64,000 nt of DNA from Lentisalinibacter sp037382365 (GTDB lineage: Bacteria; Pseudomonadota; Gammaproteobacteria; Steroidobacterales; Woeseiaceae): the NCBI GenBank assembly GCA_037382365.1, contig JARRPZ010000011.1:1-64000 (forward strand). Direction: 5' to 3'. How positions within the stretch are numbered: the first letter of the stretch is position 1; every line of letters starts with the position of its first letter. Position numbers and translations under genes: made by a program. Shown in pieces: positions 24,944 to 33,553 of the stretch. The notes under the pieces are model-generated. The model saw only the letters and a program-made list of their open reading frames with translations. It made no database searches and was not told the DNA's origin.

Positions 24944-25899
24944 GCCAGGCGTCCGGCTTCGCGCCGGTAGCGGGAATAGCGGGCATTTCGGCCCGCCTTG
25001 CCGACGTAGAGGGTCATGGCCGATTCCAGCGAGCGGGGCCGGATGCCGAAATGCGCGAAGCCGTCGCTGTCGCACACGCTCGGTACGGTGAGCGACAGAT
25101 AGTTGTCCCAGGACAGGGGCTTCCCCGGCACGTATTCGAAGATCCGCGCCTGCAGGCGGGACGCCCATTCGGGCAGGCCGATGATCCATCGGCGTATGTC
25201 CATGGTCTGGCAGATGAGATCGACGATTTCGCGCAGCGTATAGACCTTCGGTCCGCACAGTTCGAAACGTCGGGACGCGGTCCCGGGGTCGTCCAGGGAG
25301 AGCGTGAAGACCTCGGCGACGTCGTCGACCGACACCGGGCCGAAGCGGGCGTCCGGCATGGCCAGAGGGAGGAATGGCAGGAATCTCAGCAGTCCCGCGA
25401 AGCGGTTCACGAAGCCGTCGTCCGGGCCGAAGATGACCGACGGCTGGAATATGGTCCATGCGAGCTTGTCACCGCCGTCGCTCTCGATGATCGCCTCCGC
25501 CTCGCCCTTGGTCCGCAGATAGTGGCTGGGGCCGGCCGGGTTCGCCTTCAGCGCGCTCATCTGCAGGAGCCGGCCGACGCCCACCGCCCGGCAAGCCGCG
25601 ACGACTTTGCGGGTGAGTTCGCGGTGCGCTTCGTTGAAACCCCGGCCGCTGTGTCCCGACTCGTTGAGTATGCCGACCAGGTTGATCACCGTGTCCTGGC
25701 CGCGGAACAGTCGCTCGAGTGCGTCCACGTCGTGGATGTCGGCAGCAACCACGGTGACGGTCGGCAGGACCTTCAGATGGCGCCCGTTCTCCACGTTTCG
25801 CGTCGGCACGACGACGCGATGCTGATCAGCGGCAAGCCGCTCCACGAGTTCGGTGCCGACGAACCCGGTACCGCCGAGCACGCAGATGCGGTGAGTCAT
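24934..25899 (-). CDS. NDUFA9-like NAD(P)-binding atypical SDR
   Basis: This 321-residue protein has the extended-SDR dinucleotide motif VLGGTGFVGTELVERLA at the N-terminus, then VINLVGILNE, QMSALKANPAGPSHYLRTKGEAE with the Tyr/Lys pair, and FQPSVIFGPDDGFVNRFA. This pattern is typical of the complex I NDUFA9-like group. In bacteria the group is thought to bind NAD(P) and may act on quinones or other small molecules, but no reaction is established. Its ATG overlaps the stop of the upstream lytic transglycosylase (ATGA), so translation is coupled. It is convergent with, and overlaps, the aminopeptidase gene. Confidence 0.87.
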   Translation of the reverse strand: MTHRICVLGGTGFVGTELVERLAADQHRVVVPTRNVENGRHLKVLPTVTVVAADIHDVDALERLFRGQDTVINLVGILNESGHSGRGFNEAHRELTRKVVAACRAVGVGRLLQMSALKANPAGPSHYLRTKGEAEAIIESDGGDKLAWTIFQPSVIFGPDDGFVNRFAGLLRFLPFLPLAMPDARFGPVSVDDVAEVFTLSLDDPGTASRRFELCGPKVYTLREIVDLICQTMDIRRWIIGLPEWASRLQARIFEYVPGKPLSWDNYLSLTVPSVCDSDGFAHFGIRPRSLESAMTLYVGKAGRNARYSRYRREAGRLAQR

Positions 25900-27890
25900 C
25901 GTGCCGGTTCGCCGGCGGCCGACATCGCGACACGTTCGCTGGTGGCCGGTATCGGCAGATGCAGGGCCGAGAGCCTCGTTTCCCGGCCCGTCAGTCGCCA
26001 GCTGAAAATGGTGTCGGCGGTCAGCACCCGCTTCACATAGGCCCGGGTCTCGAAGAAGGGGATCGTCTCGATCCAGATGTCTGCGGGCAGTCCCGCAGAC
26101 TCGGGCAGCCAGCGCTCGACCCGATGGGGTCCTGCATTGTAGGCAGCCGTCGCCAGCACCGGGTTGGCCGAGAAGCGATGGTAGACCTGGGCGAGGTAGC
26201 GCGTGCCGAGCTGGATGTTCGCGGCCGGGTCGATCAGCGTCGCATACCCCTGCCAGGGCAGGTTCTCGGTCCGCGCGGTCGAGCGGCCGGTGTCGGGCAT
26301 CAACTGCATGACGCCGATCGCTCCCGCCCGGGAACGAACATCCGCCATGAAGAGACTCTCGCTGCGCGCGATGCCGAGAGCCCACGCCTCGCGGATGTCC
26401 GCGTCCGCCGCATGCGCCTCGAAAGACTCCTTCCACGGCAGCGGATAACGCAGTTGCAGGTCGTCGTAATAACCTGCCCGGGCGGCCGCTGCGATGGCGC
26501 GGGAGTGCCAGCCCCAGCGATGTGCCAGGATCGCGGCCTGCGTCAGGCGGGACGGGTCGAAACCGGCGATGGCGGCCCCCCATTCACTGCGTCCGCGGCT
26601 CTCCAGGCCGACGCGGAACAGTTCGCCCGCCCGACGGATGGCCGGATCGGCGGCCAGCGCGCGCACGACGTCCTCGTCCACCGCGATACGCTCGTCTCCG
26701 AATGCGTAAGGCAGGCCCAGCGCATCTGCCGCCAGGAAACCGTGATAACTGCGTTCACGGGCGAGGCCCGCATAGATCTCGTCGGCGCTCGTTTCGTCTC
26801 CCATCGCCGCGAGCGCTCGTGCCCGCCAGTAGCGCCAGATTTCCTCCGACTGCATGTCGTCGGGCATGGCCCCGATGGCCGTAAGCGCGTCTGCCCAGTC
26901 GCTGCGGATCAGTGCGTTGCGGGTGCGCCAGGCCAGAACGTCGACGGACACCGCATCCGTGGGCAGGCTCTTCAGCAGTACCGCGGCGGTCGGCTCGCGG
27001 CGAAGAGCCGACCGGATCGCGATGTAGCCGGCGGCGTCGACACGCTCCGCAGGCGGGATGTCCAGACGCTCCGTGAGGCGCGGCCAGAGGTCCGCGGCAT
27101 AGGCCGGCTCCTGCCGCGCCAGCGCACGTATGCCCCACAGCACACGGTCGATCCCGGCGCCCTCCACGGTCCCGGCCAAGATGCGGACGAGTTCGGCCGC
27201 CGGGTCATCCTGCATCGCGATCCAGCCGGCGGCTTCCGCCCGCGCATCGTCATCGAGATCCCGTGCGAGGTAGCGGGCGAGACGGAACTGGCGTGCCTCG
27301 ATGGCCAGCCGGAAGCGCTGTCGGTAACGCTCGGTCGTTAGCAGACCCTCGGCACGCAGGCGTTCGAACACCGGATCGCACTCGTCCGGCTGGCTGTGAC
27401 CTGCCAGCCATAGCCGCTCCACGACCTCATCGTCATACCGGAAGGACGGGTCTGCCAGTCGGCGCGCGTGAGCCGCCATGCAGTCGAGCCTGGTTACGCC
27501 GGCCGCCGCGTAATGAGTGTCGTATTGCGCCAGAAAGCGCTGCCAATCGCCCCGGCGCGCCAGTTCGTGGATCCACCGGCCGCGGAGCCGATCCGCTGTC
27601 GGTAATTCGGCGTGGCGTTCCAGGAATGCCTCGATATCTTCGGCGGGCATCTTGCGTATGTTCGCGCGCAGCCAGGCCTCCCGGAGATCCGGCCACAATG
27701 GATAGTCGGAGAGCGCGGCTTCGGCAGCGGCGGCGGGGCCCCAGTCACCCTTCTCCGCTTCCCCGTAGGCCTCGCGGAAAAGGCGGCGCTGCTCCTCGAC
27801 ACCGGTGGCGGTACCGGCCTCAGCCTGAGGGGCGATGCTCGGCAGAAAAGCGATGGCGACGGCGGCTGCCAGTGCGATACGCGGTAACAT
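25896..27890 (-). CDS. slt: Soluble lytic murein transglycosylase (Slt70-like)
   Basis: This 664-residue periplasmic enzyme cleaves the MurNAc-GlcNAc bond of peptidoglycan, forming 1,6-anhydro ends. A signal peptide (about 1-25, ending AEA) is followed by a long alpha-superhelical U-domain and L-domain of about 450 residues. The C-terminal lysozyme-like domain has the catalytic Glu near residue 510 in ARSESLFMADVRSRAGAIG, then VMQLMPDTG and LGTRYLAQVYHRF, AAYNAGPHRV. ATG at 27890 gives the signal peptide; an in-frame extension upstream would bury it. The next gene is translationally coupled. Confidence 0.93.
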   Translation of the reverse strand: MLPRIALAAAVAIAFLPSIAPQAEAGTATGVEEQRRLFREAYGEAEKGDWGPAAAAEAALSDYPLWPDLREAWLRANIRKMPAEDIEAFLERHAELPTADRLRGRWIHELARRGDWQRFLAQYDTHYAAAGVTRLDCMAAHARRLADPSFRYDDEVVERLWLAGHSQPDECDPVFERLRAEGLLTTERYRQRFRLAIEARQFRLARYLARDLDDDARAEAAGWIAMQDDPAAELVRILAGTVEGAGIDRVLWGIRALARQEPAYAADLWPRLTERLDIPPAERVDAAGYIAIRSALRREPTAAVLLKSLPTDAVSVDVLAWRTRNALIRSDWADALTAIGAMPDDMQSEEIWRYWRARALAAMGDETSADEIYAGLARERSYHGFLAADALGLPYAFGDERIAVDEDVVRALAADPAIRRAGELFRVGLESRGRSEWGAAIAGFDPSRLTQAAILAHRWGWHSRAIAAAARAGYYDDLQLRYPLPWKESFEAHAADADIREAWALGIARSESLFMADVRSRAGAIGVMQLMPDTGRSTARTENLPWQGYATLIDPAANIQLGTRYLAQVYHRFSANPVLATAAYNAGPHRVERWLPESAGLPADIWIETIPFFETRAYVKRVLTADTIFSWRLTGRETRLSALHLPIPATSERVAMSAAGEPAR

Positions 27891-27929
27891 ACCCAGAAAA
27901 TACTCAGGTGCTCGCGTCCAGGCAAGGAA

Positions 27930-27967
27930 AGAAAAGGGCCGGGCCGCCTTGCAGGCGGTACCGGCCC
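27930..27967 (-). terminator. Rho-independent terminator after the HtrA/DegP gene
   Basis: On the minus strand a long stem (GGGCCGG..CCGCC / GGCGG..CCGGCCC) is followed by TTTTCTTT, 21 bases after the protease stop and before the transglycosylase start, so the two genes are probably separate units. Confidence 0.85.
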
Positions 27968-27987
27968 TCGATGCATTCACGCTGCAA

Positions 27988-29334
27988 TCAGCGAATCTGC
28001 AGAAGCAGCGTGCGATCGCCTCGTACGATCTTCAGAAACAGGATGCGGTTGTCGCCGATGGCCTCCCGCATCTCGGTCATATTGCTGACCGGCGTCCGGT
28101 TGACCTCCGTTATGACATCGCCGGGTCTCAGACCCCGCTGGGCGGCCGCACTGCCGGCTTCAACGGCGACGACTTCGACGCCGTTACTGCCGGGACCGCT
28201 GGCGGGGCCGAACTCCGCCCCGTCGAGTCCGGGATGCAGATCGGCACCGGCGCTGCTCATCATCGCGCCGCGATCGTCGAGTGTCGCCGTAATGTTCCGG
28301 CGCTTGCCGTCACGCAGCAGCTCGATGTCGACTTCCTCGCCGGCCCGCAGCAGCCCGATCGTATTGCGGAGTTCCGTTCCGCTCGCGATCTTCTCGCCGT
28401 TCGCCTCGATGATGATGTCGTCGACCTCGATACCGGCTTTCTCGGCTGCCGAACCAGGGTTCACCGACTGTACGAGTGCGCCCCGCACGTCGTCGAGGCC
28501 GAGGGCCTCGGCGGTGTCTTCGTCCACGGTGCTGATCTGTACGCCGAGCAGGCCGCGGCGTACTTCGCCGAATTCCAGGATCTGGCGCATGATCGCATTG
28601 GCCATGTTGGACGGGACGGCGAATCCGATGCCGACGTTGCCGCCGGAGCGCGAAATGATGGCCGAGTTGATGCCCACCAGCTCACCGCGCAGGTTTACCA
28701 GCGCGCCACCGGAGTTGCCCGGGTTGATCGAGGCATCCGTCTGGATGAAATCCTCGTAGCCGTCGGGATTCAGGCCGAAGCGGCCGAGAGCGCTGACGAT
28801 GCCGGATGTCACCGTGTGCTGCAGGCCGAATGGGTTGCCGATCGCGATCACGAAATCGCCGACTTCCAGGTCGTCCGAGTCGCCGATGGGCAATTCCACG
28901 AGGCCGTCTTCGGCGACCTTCAGTATCGCGATATCCGTGCCCGGATCGGATCCGATCACCTCGGCTTCCAGCGTCCGGTCATTGAACAGCGTGATCTCGA
29001 TCTCGTCGGCGCCGTCGACGACATGATGATTGGTGATGATGTAGCCCTCATCGGCGTCCACGATGACGCCGGAGCCGGCACTCTGCATCTGGCGCTCGCG
29101 CGGCCCCTGCTCCGGCAGGCCGAAGAACCGTCGAAAAGGATCGTCGTGGAAGGGGCTGCGCATCTCGACGGTGGCACTGACCCGGATATTGACAACTGCA
29201 GGCGAGATGCGCTTGACCAGCGGCGCGAGGCTGGGAACGTCGTCACCGTCCACGAAAGCGGGCAACGCCGCATGGCCGATACCGGCGAGACCGGTCGCGA
29301 GGATCAGGGTTGCCAGGAATGTGCGTCGTATCAT
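27988..29334 (-). CDS. Periplasmic serine endoprotease, HtrA/DegP family
   Basis: This 448-residue protein has an N-terminal signal peptide (about 1-22, ending GHA). The trypsin-like domain has catalytic His near 104 (ITNHHVVDGAD), Asp near 132 (DPGTDIAILKV) and Ser near 207 (INPGNSGGALVN). Two PDZ domains follow (LLGVQISTVD... and the C-terminal VVAVEAGSAAAQRGLRPGDV). This is the DegP/DegQ/MucD layout of periplasmic quality control: degradation of misfolded exported proteins, assembled as trimers. I do not assign one symbol because DegP, DegQ and MucD cannot be separated here. A small heat-shock gene lies directly upstream on the same strand with its own terminator. Confidence 0.95.
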   Translation of the reverse strand: MIRRTFLATLILATGLAGIGHAALPAFVDGDDVPSLAPLVKRISPAVVNIRVSATVEMRSPFHDDPFRRFFGLPEQGPRERQMQSAGSGVIVDADEGYIITNHHVVDGADEIEITLFNDRTLEAEVIGSDPGTDIAILKVAEDGLVELPIGDSDDLEVGDFVIAIGNPFGLQHTVTSGIVSALGRFGLNPDGYEDFIQTDASINPGNSGGALVNLRGELVGINSAIISRSGGNVGIGFAVPSNMANAIMRQILEFGEVRRGLLGVQISTVDEDTAEALGLDDVRGALVQSVNPGSAAEKAGIEVDDIIIEANGEKIASGTELRNTIGLLRAGEEVDIELLRDGKRRNITATLDDRGAMMSSAGADLHPGLDGAEFGPASGPGSNGVEVVAVEAGSAAAQRGLRPGDVITEVNRTPVSNMTEMREAIGDNRILFLKIVRGDRTLLLQIR

Positions 29335-29467
29335 GCCGAGTTTTCCTCTGTGCGAATGATGTATTGCCGCGGAAGTTGGCCGGCCGGTATCACCGGGAGC
29401 GTCCCTGCCGAGATTCTTGTCCACGTGCATCATGAATGGTTCAGCCACTTTCCGTCCAGCAAAGACA

Positions 29468-29501
29468 ACGGCGGAGGCCGATTGGTTCCGGCCTCCGCCG
29501 T
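29468..29501 (-). terminator. Probable terminator after hsp20
   Basis: A perfect stem (ACGGCGGAGGCC/GGCCTCCGCCGT) lies about 54 bases downstream of the hsp20 stop on the minus strand, followed by TTGTCTTT, a modest U-tract. Confidence 0.65.
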
Positions 29502-29554
29502 CAGCGGCCGCCGGCGACGGCGCTGCGCACCGCCGTCGCCGGACTGGCTCGTGG

Positions 29555-29998
29555 TCATTCGACGCTGACGTCGATCCGCCGCGGCATGACCTTCGGCTGT
29601 TTCGGGATACTGATCTCGAGCACGCCGTGAGAGCTGCGAGCCGTAATGCCTTCGGCGTCGGCGGTCTCGGGCAGCGTGAAGCGGCGGAAGAAGGTCCCGC
29701 TGACACGCTCGATGCGGCGATAGCCATTCTTCTCGTCGCGGTCCGCAAACTCGCGTTTGCCGCTCAGGGTGAGTACCCCGTTCTCCATGCTGACTTCGAT
29801 ATCCTTCGGGTCCACGCCCGGGACGTCGGCGGTGAGCACGAAGCGATCCTCTTCCTCGCTGATGTCGACGGCGGGCACCCAGTCCGCCACGGCGGAGGAA
29901 CTCTCCGAGTCCGCGGGCAGCCGGCCGGCCATCAGATTGTCGAGATCACGGTGAAGCCGATTGACCAGGCTCCAGGGTTCGTAAGTTACAAGGCTCAT
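29555..29998 (-). CDS. Small heat-shock protein, Hsp20/alpha-crystallin family
   Basis: This 147-residue cytoplasmic holdase chaperone binds unfolding proteins. The short N-terminal arm (SLVTYEPWSLVNRLHRDLDNL) precedes the alpha-crystallin domain (about 40-135) with WVPAVDISEEED, LTADVPGVDPKDIEV, GVLTLSGKRE and the closing HGVLEISIPKQ, followed by a C-terminal tail. AGGAGG lies 7 bases upstream. A strong sigma32-like promoter lies 59 bases upstream, so heat induction is likely. Confidence 0.96.
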   Translation of the reverse strand: MSLVTYEPWSLVNRLHRDLDNLMAGRLPADSESSSAVADWVPAVDISEEEDRFVLTADVPGVDPKDIEVSMENGVLTLSGKREFADRDEKNGYRRIERVSGTFFRRFTLPETADAEGITARSSHGVLEISIPKQPKVMPRRIDVSVE

Positions 29999-30056
29999 AG
30001 TCTGACCTCCTCGCTAGTCGCTGAACGCCGGATGGCGCTCCTCTGTCATGGTTGCG

Positions 30057-30085
30057 AGATGCGGTCCGGCAAAACGGATTTCAAG
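30057..30085 (-). promoter_or_regulatory. Sigma32 (RpoH)-type heat-shock promoter of hsp20
   Basis: On the minus strand CTTGAA (-35, 30080-30085) is followed after 15 bases by CCGCATCT (-10, 30057-30064). This matches the RpoH consensus CTTGAA / CCCCATNT at all but one fixed base, with the same 15-base spacing I recall for groE. It faces hsp20. Confidence 0.8.
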
Positions 30086-30152
30086 GGTCCCGGAGGCCCG
30101 CCTGATGGTGTTTGCCGCGCTTTTCCTGCGTCCGGCGGGGCATTCCGGGCCG

Positions 30153-30168
30153 CCACAAGATATTGTGT
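30153..30168. promoter_or_regulatory. Distal NrdR-box-like palindrome
   Basis: CCACAAGATATTGTGT matches the 16-bp NrdR box consensus ACACWAWATMTWGTGT at 14 positions. It lies 177 bp upstream of a second copy and well upstream of the nrdJa promoter. Confidence 0.6.
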
Positions 30169-30169
30169 C

Positions 30170-30288
30170 ATCCATATGACAGCGCGTTCGCCGGAAAAGA
30201 AATTATTTTTCAAGCTCTATTTGCAGAATATTTTGTAACTACATGTTTTTTATATCGTTATAGCTTCCAAAAACATATGGACGTCCCC
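30170..30288 (+). promoter_or_regulatory. AT-rich segment upstream of the nrdJa promoter
   Basis: About 120 bases are far richer in A and T than the rest of the window, with several A- and T-runs immediately upstream of the -35. It could act as an UP element or bent DNA. I see no reading frame of note in it. Confidence 0.45.
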
Positions 30289-30317
30289 TTGACAGAGGGG
30301 CTCTGCGGTCATACTCT
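30289..30317 (+). promoter_or_regulatory. Sigma70 promoter of nrdJab
   Basis: A perfect -35 TTGACA (30289-30294) and a -10 TACTCT (30312-30317) are spaced by 17 bases. The predicted start near 30324 lies just before the proximal NrdR-like box. Confidence 0.8.
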
Positions 30318-30329
30318 ATCTACTCGCGG

Positions 30330-30345
30330 GCACAACATCTTGTGC
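30330..30345. promoter_or_regulatory. Proximal NrdR-box-like operator
   Basis: GCACAACATCTTGTGC is a near-perfect inverted repeat matching the NrdR box at 13 of 16 positions, placed at about +6 to +21 of the nrdJa transcript, a position suited to repression. Confidence 0.68.
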
Positions 30346-30503
30346 CTCGCAAAAGCAAAAGCCTTGCTCGATGGCAGGTGTTCGGTCGGTTCGTGCCGAG
30401 CGCCAGGGGGTTCTTATGCGGTGATCTGGCCGCCGCATTCGACAGGATAGTTTCCGCCGTCCCGGCCGGATGCCGACGGCGCCGCTTTGGGGGTTCTCGC
30501 ACA

Positions 30504-32651
30504 ATGAAACCGGCAGCGATGGTTGTACCGACCGCAATTTCGGAGATCGCATTTCAAGATGCCTCTCGCGATATCTGGGATTCCAAATACCGGCTGAAAG
30601 CCAAGAACGGCTCGGAGATCGACGCCTCCATCGACGATACTTACAAGCGAGTGGCCAGGGCCCTGGCCGACGTCGAGCCGGCCGACCGCCGCGAGCACTG
30701 GTTCGAGCGATTCCTCTGGGCGCTGCGCAGTGGCGCCATTCCCGCGGGCCGCATCATGTCGAATGCGGGCGCGCAGGATCACAAGCCGGCCACATCCACC
30801 ATCAATTGCACGGTGTCCGGGACGATCACCGATTCCATGGACGACATACTGAACAAGGTGCACGAGGCCGGGCTGACACTGAAGGCCGGCTGCGGTATCG
30901 GCTACGAGTTCTCGACGCTGCGTCCGAAAGGGGCTTACGTGACGGGCGCGGGGGCCTACACGTCCGGGCCGCTCTCCTTCATGGATATCTACGACAAGAT
31001 GTGCTTCACCGTCTCGTCGGCAGGCGGTCGCCGCGGGGCCCAGATGGGCACCTTCGATGTCGGTCATCCTGACGTCATGGATTTCGTCCGCGCGAAACGC
31101 GAAAACGGGCGTCTGCGCCAGTTCAACCTGTCGCTGCTGATCACCGACGAGTTCATGCAGGCGGTCAAGAGCGACCAGGACTGGAAGCTCGCGTTCCCGA
31201 TCTCCGTGCGCGAGGCGGAGCAGGACGCAGCGGCGCTCGACGACGAGGATCAGTTCATCTGGCGCGAATGGCCCGGCGGCGGCGACTACGCGCGTAACGA
31301 TGACGGTCTGGTCGCATGCCGTATCTATCGCACCGTCCCGGCCCGGCGTCTCTGGGACATGATCATGGCGTCCACCTACGATTTCGCCGAGCCGGGCTTC
31401 GTGCTCATCGACCGGGTGAACGAGATGAACAATAACTGGTGGTCCGAGAATATCCGTGCCACCAACCCCTGCGGGGAACAGCCGCTGCCTCCGTACGGCT
31501 CCTGCCTCCTGGGCTCTGTGAATCTGACCAAATTCGTCGCTGCGCCGTTCACCGGCGAGGCCCGGTTCGACTGGGACGAGTTTTCCGACGTGGTCAAGGT
31601 GTTCACCCGCATGCTCGATAACGTGGTCGAAGTGAACGGCCTGCCGCTCGGTGAGCAGCGTAACGAGATCCTGCGCAAGCGCCGGCACGGCATGGGTTTC
31701 CTCGGCCTCGGCTCGACGATCACCATGCTCGGCATGCGCTACGGTGAGTCGGACTCGGTCGCGTTCACGGAGAAGGTCGCGCGGACTCTCGCCGTCGCCG
31801 GTTGGGAAACGGGTCTCGAACTGGCGCGCGAAAAAGGTCCCGCACCGATCATGGAGGAGGAGTTCGAGGTGACCGCGGAGATGATCCGCAAGCGGCCGGA
31901 GATGGCGGCGGACGGTTACCGGGTGGGCGACCGGCTCCCGGGCCGGGTGCTGCATGCGCGCTACAGCCGCTACATGCAGAGGATAGCGGCACAAGCGCCG
32001 GAGCTGGTCCGGGAACTGGAAAGCACGGGCGCCCGGTTCACCCACCACAGTTCCATCGCACCGACCGGCACGATCTCGCTCTCGCTGGCGAACAACGCCA
32101 GCAACGGCATCGAGCCGAGCTTCGCCCATCACTATTTCCGGAACGTGATCCGCGAAGGGCGCAAGTCCAAGGAGAAGGTGGACGTGTTCTCCTTCGAGTT
32201 GCTGGCGTACCGGGAGATGGTCAATCCGCGCGCCATGCCTCATTCCGACGCCGCGGACGAGAAGTTGCCGGACTACTTCATCACGGCCGACGACATCTCA
32301 CCGAAACAACACGTCGACATCCAGGCGGCCGCACAGAAATGGGTGGATTCCTCCATCTCGAAGACGGCGAACGTGCCCACGGATTATCCCTACGAGGATT
32401 TCAAGGACATCTATCTGTATGCCTACGAACAGGGACTGAAAGGTTGTACGACGTTCCGTTTCAATCCGGAAGCTTTCCAGGGCGTGCTGGTCAAGGAGCA
32501 GGATCTGAAGAACACCACCTACGTGTTCGAGCTCGAGGATGGCAGTACGGTGGAGCTGAAAGGCGACGAGGAGATCGAGTACGACGGCGAAATCCACACC
32601 GCCGCGAATCTCTTCGATGCCCTCAAGGAAGGGTATTACGGGAAGTTCTGA
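30504..32651 (+). CDS. nrdJa: Adenosylcobalamin-dependent (class II) ribonucleotide reductase, large part NrdJa
   Basis: This 715-residue enzyme reduces ribonucleotides to deoxyribonucleotides using adenosylcobalamin to generate the thiyl radical, so it works with or without oxygen. Visible features are STINCTVSGTITDSM with an active-site Cys, GCGIGYEFSTLRPKG, the finger-loop region NPCGEQPLPPYGSCLLGSVNL with active-site Cys and Glu, and PTGTISLSLANNASNGIEP. The extra C-terminal domain carrying the redox-shuttle cysteines is not here; it is encoded by the next gene, as in Pseudomonas NrdJa/NrdJb. ATG at 30504 matches the family start better than the open frame back to 30342, which crosses the operator. 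The leader is about 180 nt. Confidence 0.93.
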   Translation: MKPAAMVVPTAISEIAFQDASRDIWDSKYRLKAKNGSEIDASIDDTYKRVARALADVEPADRREHWFERFLWALRSGAIPAGRIMSNAGAQDHKPATSTINCTVSGTITDSMDDILNKVHEAGLTLKAGCGIGYEFSTLRPKGAYVTGAGAYTSGPLSFMDIYDKMCFTVSSAGGRRGAQMGTFDVGHPDVMDFVRAKRENGRLRQFNLSLLITDEFMQAVKSDQDWKLAFPISVREAEQDAAALDDEDQFIWREWPGGGDYARNDDGLVACRIYRTVPARRLWDMIMASTYDFAEPGFVLIDRVNEMNNNWWSENIRATNPCGEQPLPPYGSCLLGSVNLTKFVAAPFTGEARFDWDEFSDVVKVFTRMLDNVVEVNGLPLGEQRNEILRKRRHGMGFLGLGSTITMLGMRYGESDSVAFTEKVARTLAVAGWETGLELAREKGPAPIMEEEFEVTAEMIRKRPEMAADGYRVGDRLPGRVLHARYSRYMQRIAAQAPELVRELESTGARFTHHSSIAPTGTISLSLANNASNGIEPSFAHHYFRNVIREGRKSKEKVDVFSFELLAYREMVNPRAMPHSDAADEKLPDYFITADDISPKQHVDIQAAAQKWVDSSISKTANVPTDYPYEDFKDIYLYAYEQGLKGCTTFRFNPEAFQGVLVKEQDLKNTTYVFELEDGSTVELKGDEEIEYDGEIHTAANLFDALKEGYYGKF

Positions 32652-32726
32652 GCGCGGACGGACCCGGAAGCGATATCAGAGGGAATCATGATTGAGCCGC
32701 CGCCACGGCGGTCCGAGGGAACAGTG

Positions 32727-33434
32727 ATGACTGCAACGAAGATAGAAAAGAAGATCGTCGGTTATTCGGTGAAGAAGCCGGAAGACAAGGCGGCGAAGAA
32801 GCCGGCGGTCGACGTCGAGCAAGAGGGCGACGGCGCCAAGGTGATCCGGATGCACGAGCGGCTCGAGCGTCCCGAGGTCCTGATCGGATCCACATACAAG
32901 GTGAAGACGCCGGTGTCCGATCACGCGATGTACGTCACGATAAACGACATCGTGCTGAACGAAGGCACGGCCCATGAGCAACGCCGGCCCTTCGAGATCT
33001 TCATCAACTCGAAGAATCTCGACCATTATCAGTGGATCGTCGCCCTGACCCGGATCATCTCGGCGGTCTTCCGCAAGGGTGGGGATGTGACCTTTCTCGT
33101 GGACGAGTTAAAGGCGGTCTTCGATCCGAGAGGCGGCTACTGGCAGCCCGGGGGCAAATTCATGCCCTCGATCATCGCGGAGCTCGGCCATATCGTCGAG
33201 AAGCACCTGAGCACCATCGGTCTGCTGCAACCGATCGGCCCGGACGAGCACCAGAAGAAGCTGATCGCCGAGAAGCGCGCCGAGTTCGAAGCGCGCGCCG
33301 CGCAGACCGACGCGTTCTCGGAGAACGAATTCCCGGAAGGCGCGCAGCTCTGCCTGAAATGCAACGTCGCGGCGGCGGTGATGATGGACGGTTGCATGAC
33401 CTGCCTGAACTGCGGCGAGTCCAAGTGCGGCTGA
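32727..33434 (+). CDS. nrdJb: Class II ribonucleotide reductase C-terminal subunit NrdJb
   Basis: This 235-residue protein begins TATKIEKKIVGYSV and ends CLNCGESKCG, the closely spaced cysteines needed to re-reduce the active site after each turnover. An internal segment (GSTYKVKTPVSDHAMYVTIND, FEIFINSKN) matches the TSCPD-like domain found at the end of unsplit class II reductases. It follows nrdJa after 75 bases on the same strand. ATG at 32727 is preferred; an in-frame ATG at 32688 adds 13 residues and also has a purine run upstream. It should assemble with NrdJa to form the working enzyme. Confidence 0.92.
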   Translation: MTATKIEKKIVGYSVKKPEDKAAKKPAVDVEQEGDGAKVIRMHERLERPEVLIGSTYKVKTPVSDHAMYVTINDIVLNEGTAHEQRRPFEIFINSKNLDHYQWIVALTRIISAVFRKGGDVTFLVDELKAVFDPRGGYWQPGGKFMPSIIAELGHIVEKHLSTIGLLQPIGPDEHQKKLIAEKRAEFEARAAQTDAFSENEFPEGAQLCLKCNVAAAVMMDGCMTCLNCGESKCG

Positions 33435-33471
33435 TCGCCACGCCTTCCGGCGTCGAGCTCAGCGATTGATG

Positions 33472-33510
33472 GGAGGCCCCGTCGCCGCGATGTGGCGGGG
33501 CCTTCCGTTT
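33472..33510 (+). terminator. Rho-independent terminator of nrdJab
   Basis: Stem AGGCCCCG/CGGGGCCT with a 14-base loop is followed by TCCGTTT, about 40 bases after the nrdJb stop. Confidence 0.75.
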
Positions 33511-33553
33511 GCTAATATCCCGTGCTTCCGAGGAAGCACGCGGCGGTGCGCAA

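Noticed and set aside
30318..30503. Possible cobalamin riboswitch in the nrdJa leader
   Set aside because: Expected because the enzyme needs B12, but I could not find a B12-box or the usual core; the region is better explained by promoter and operator.
33509..33553. Start of hldE at the TTG at 33509
   Set aside because: It lies in the tail of the nrdJab terminator; protein similarity begins after 33554.
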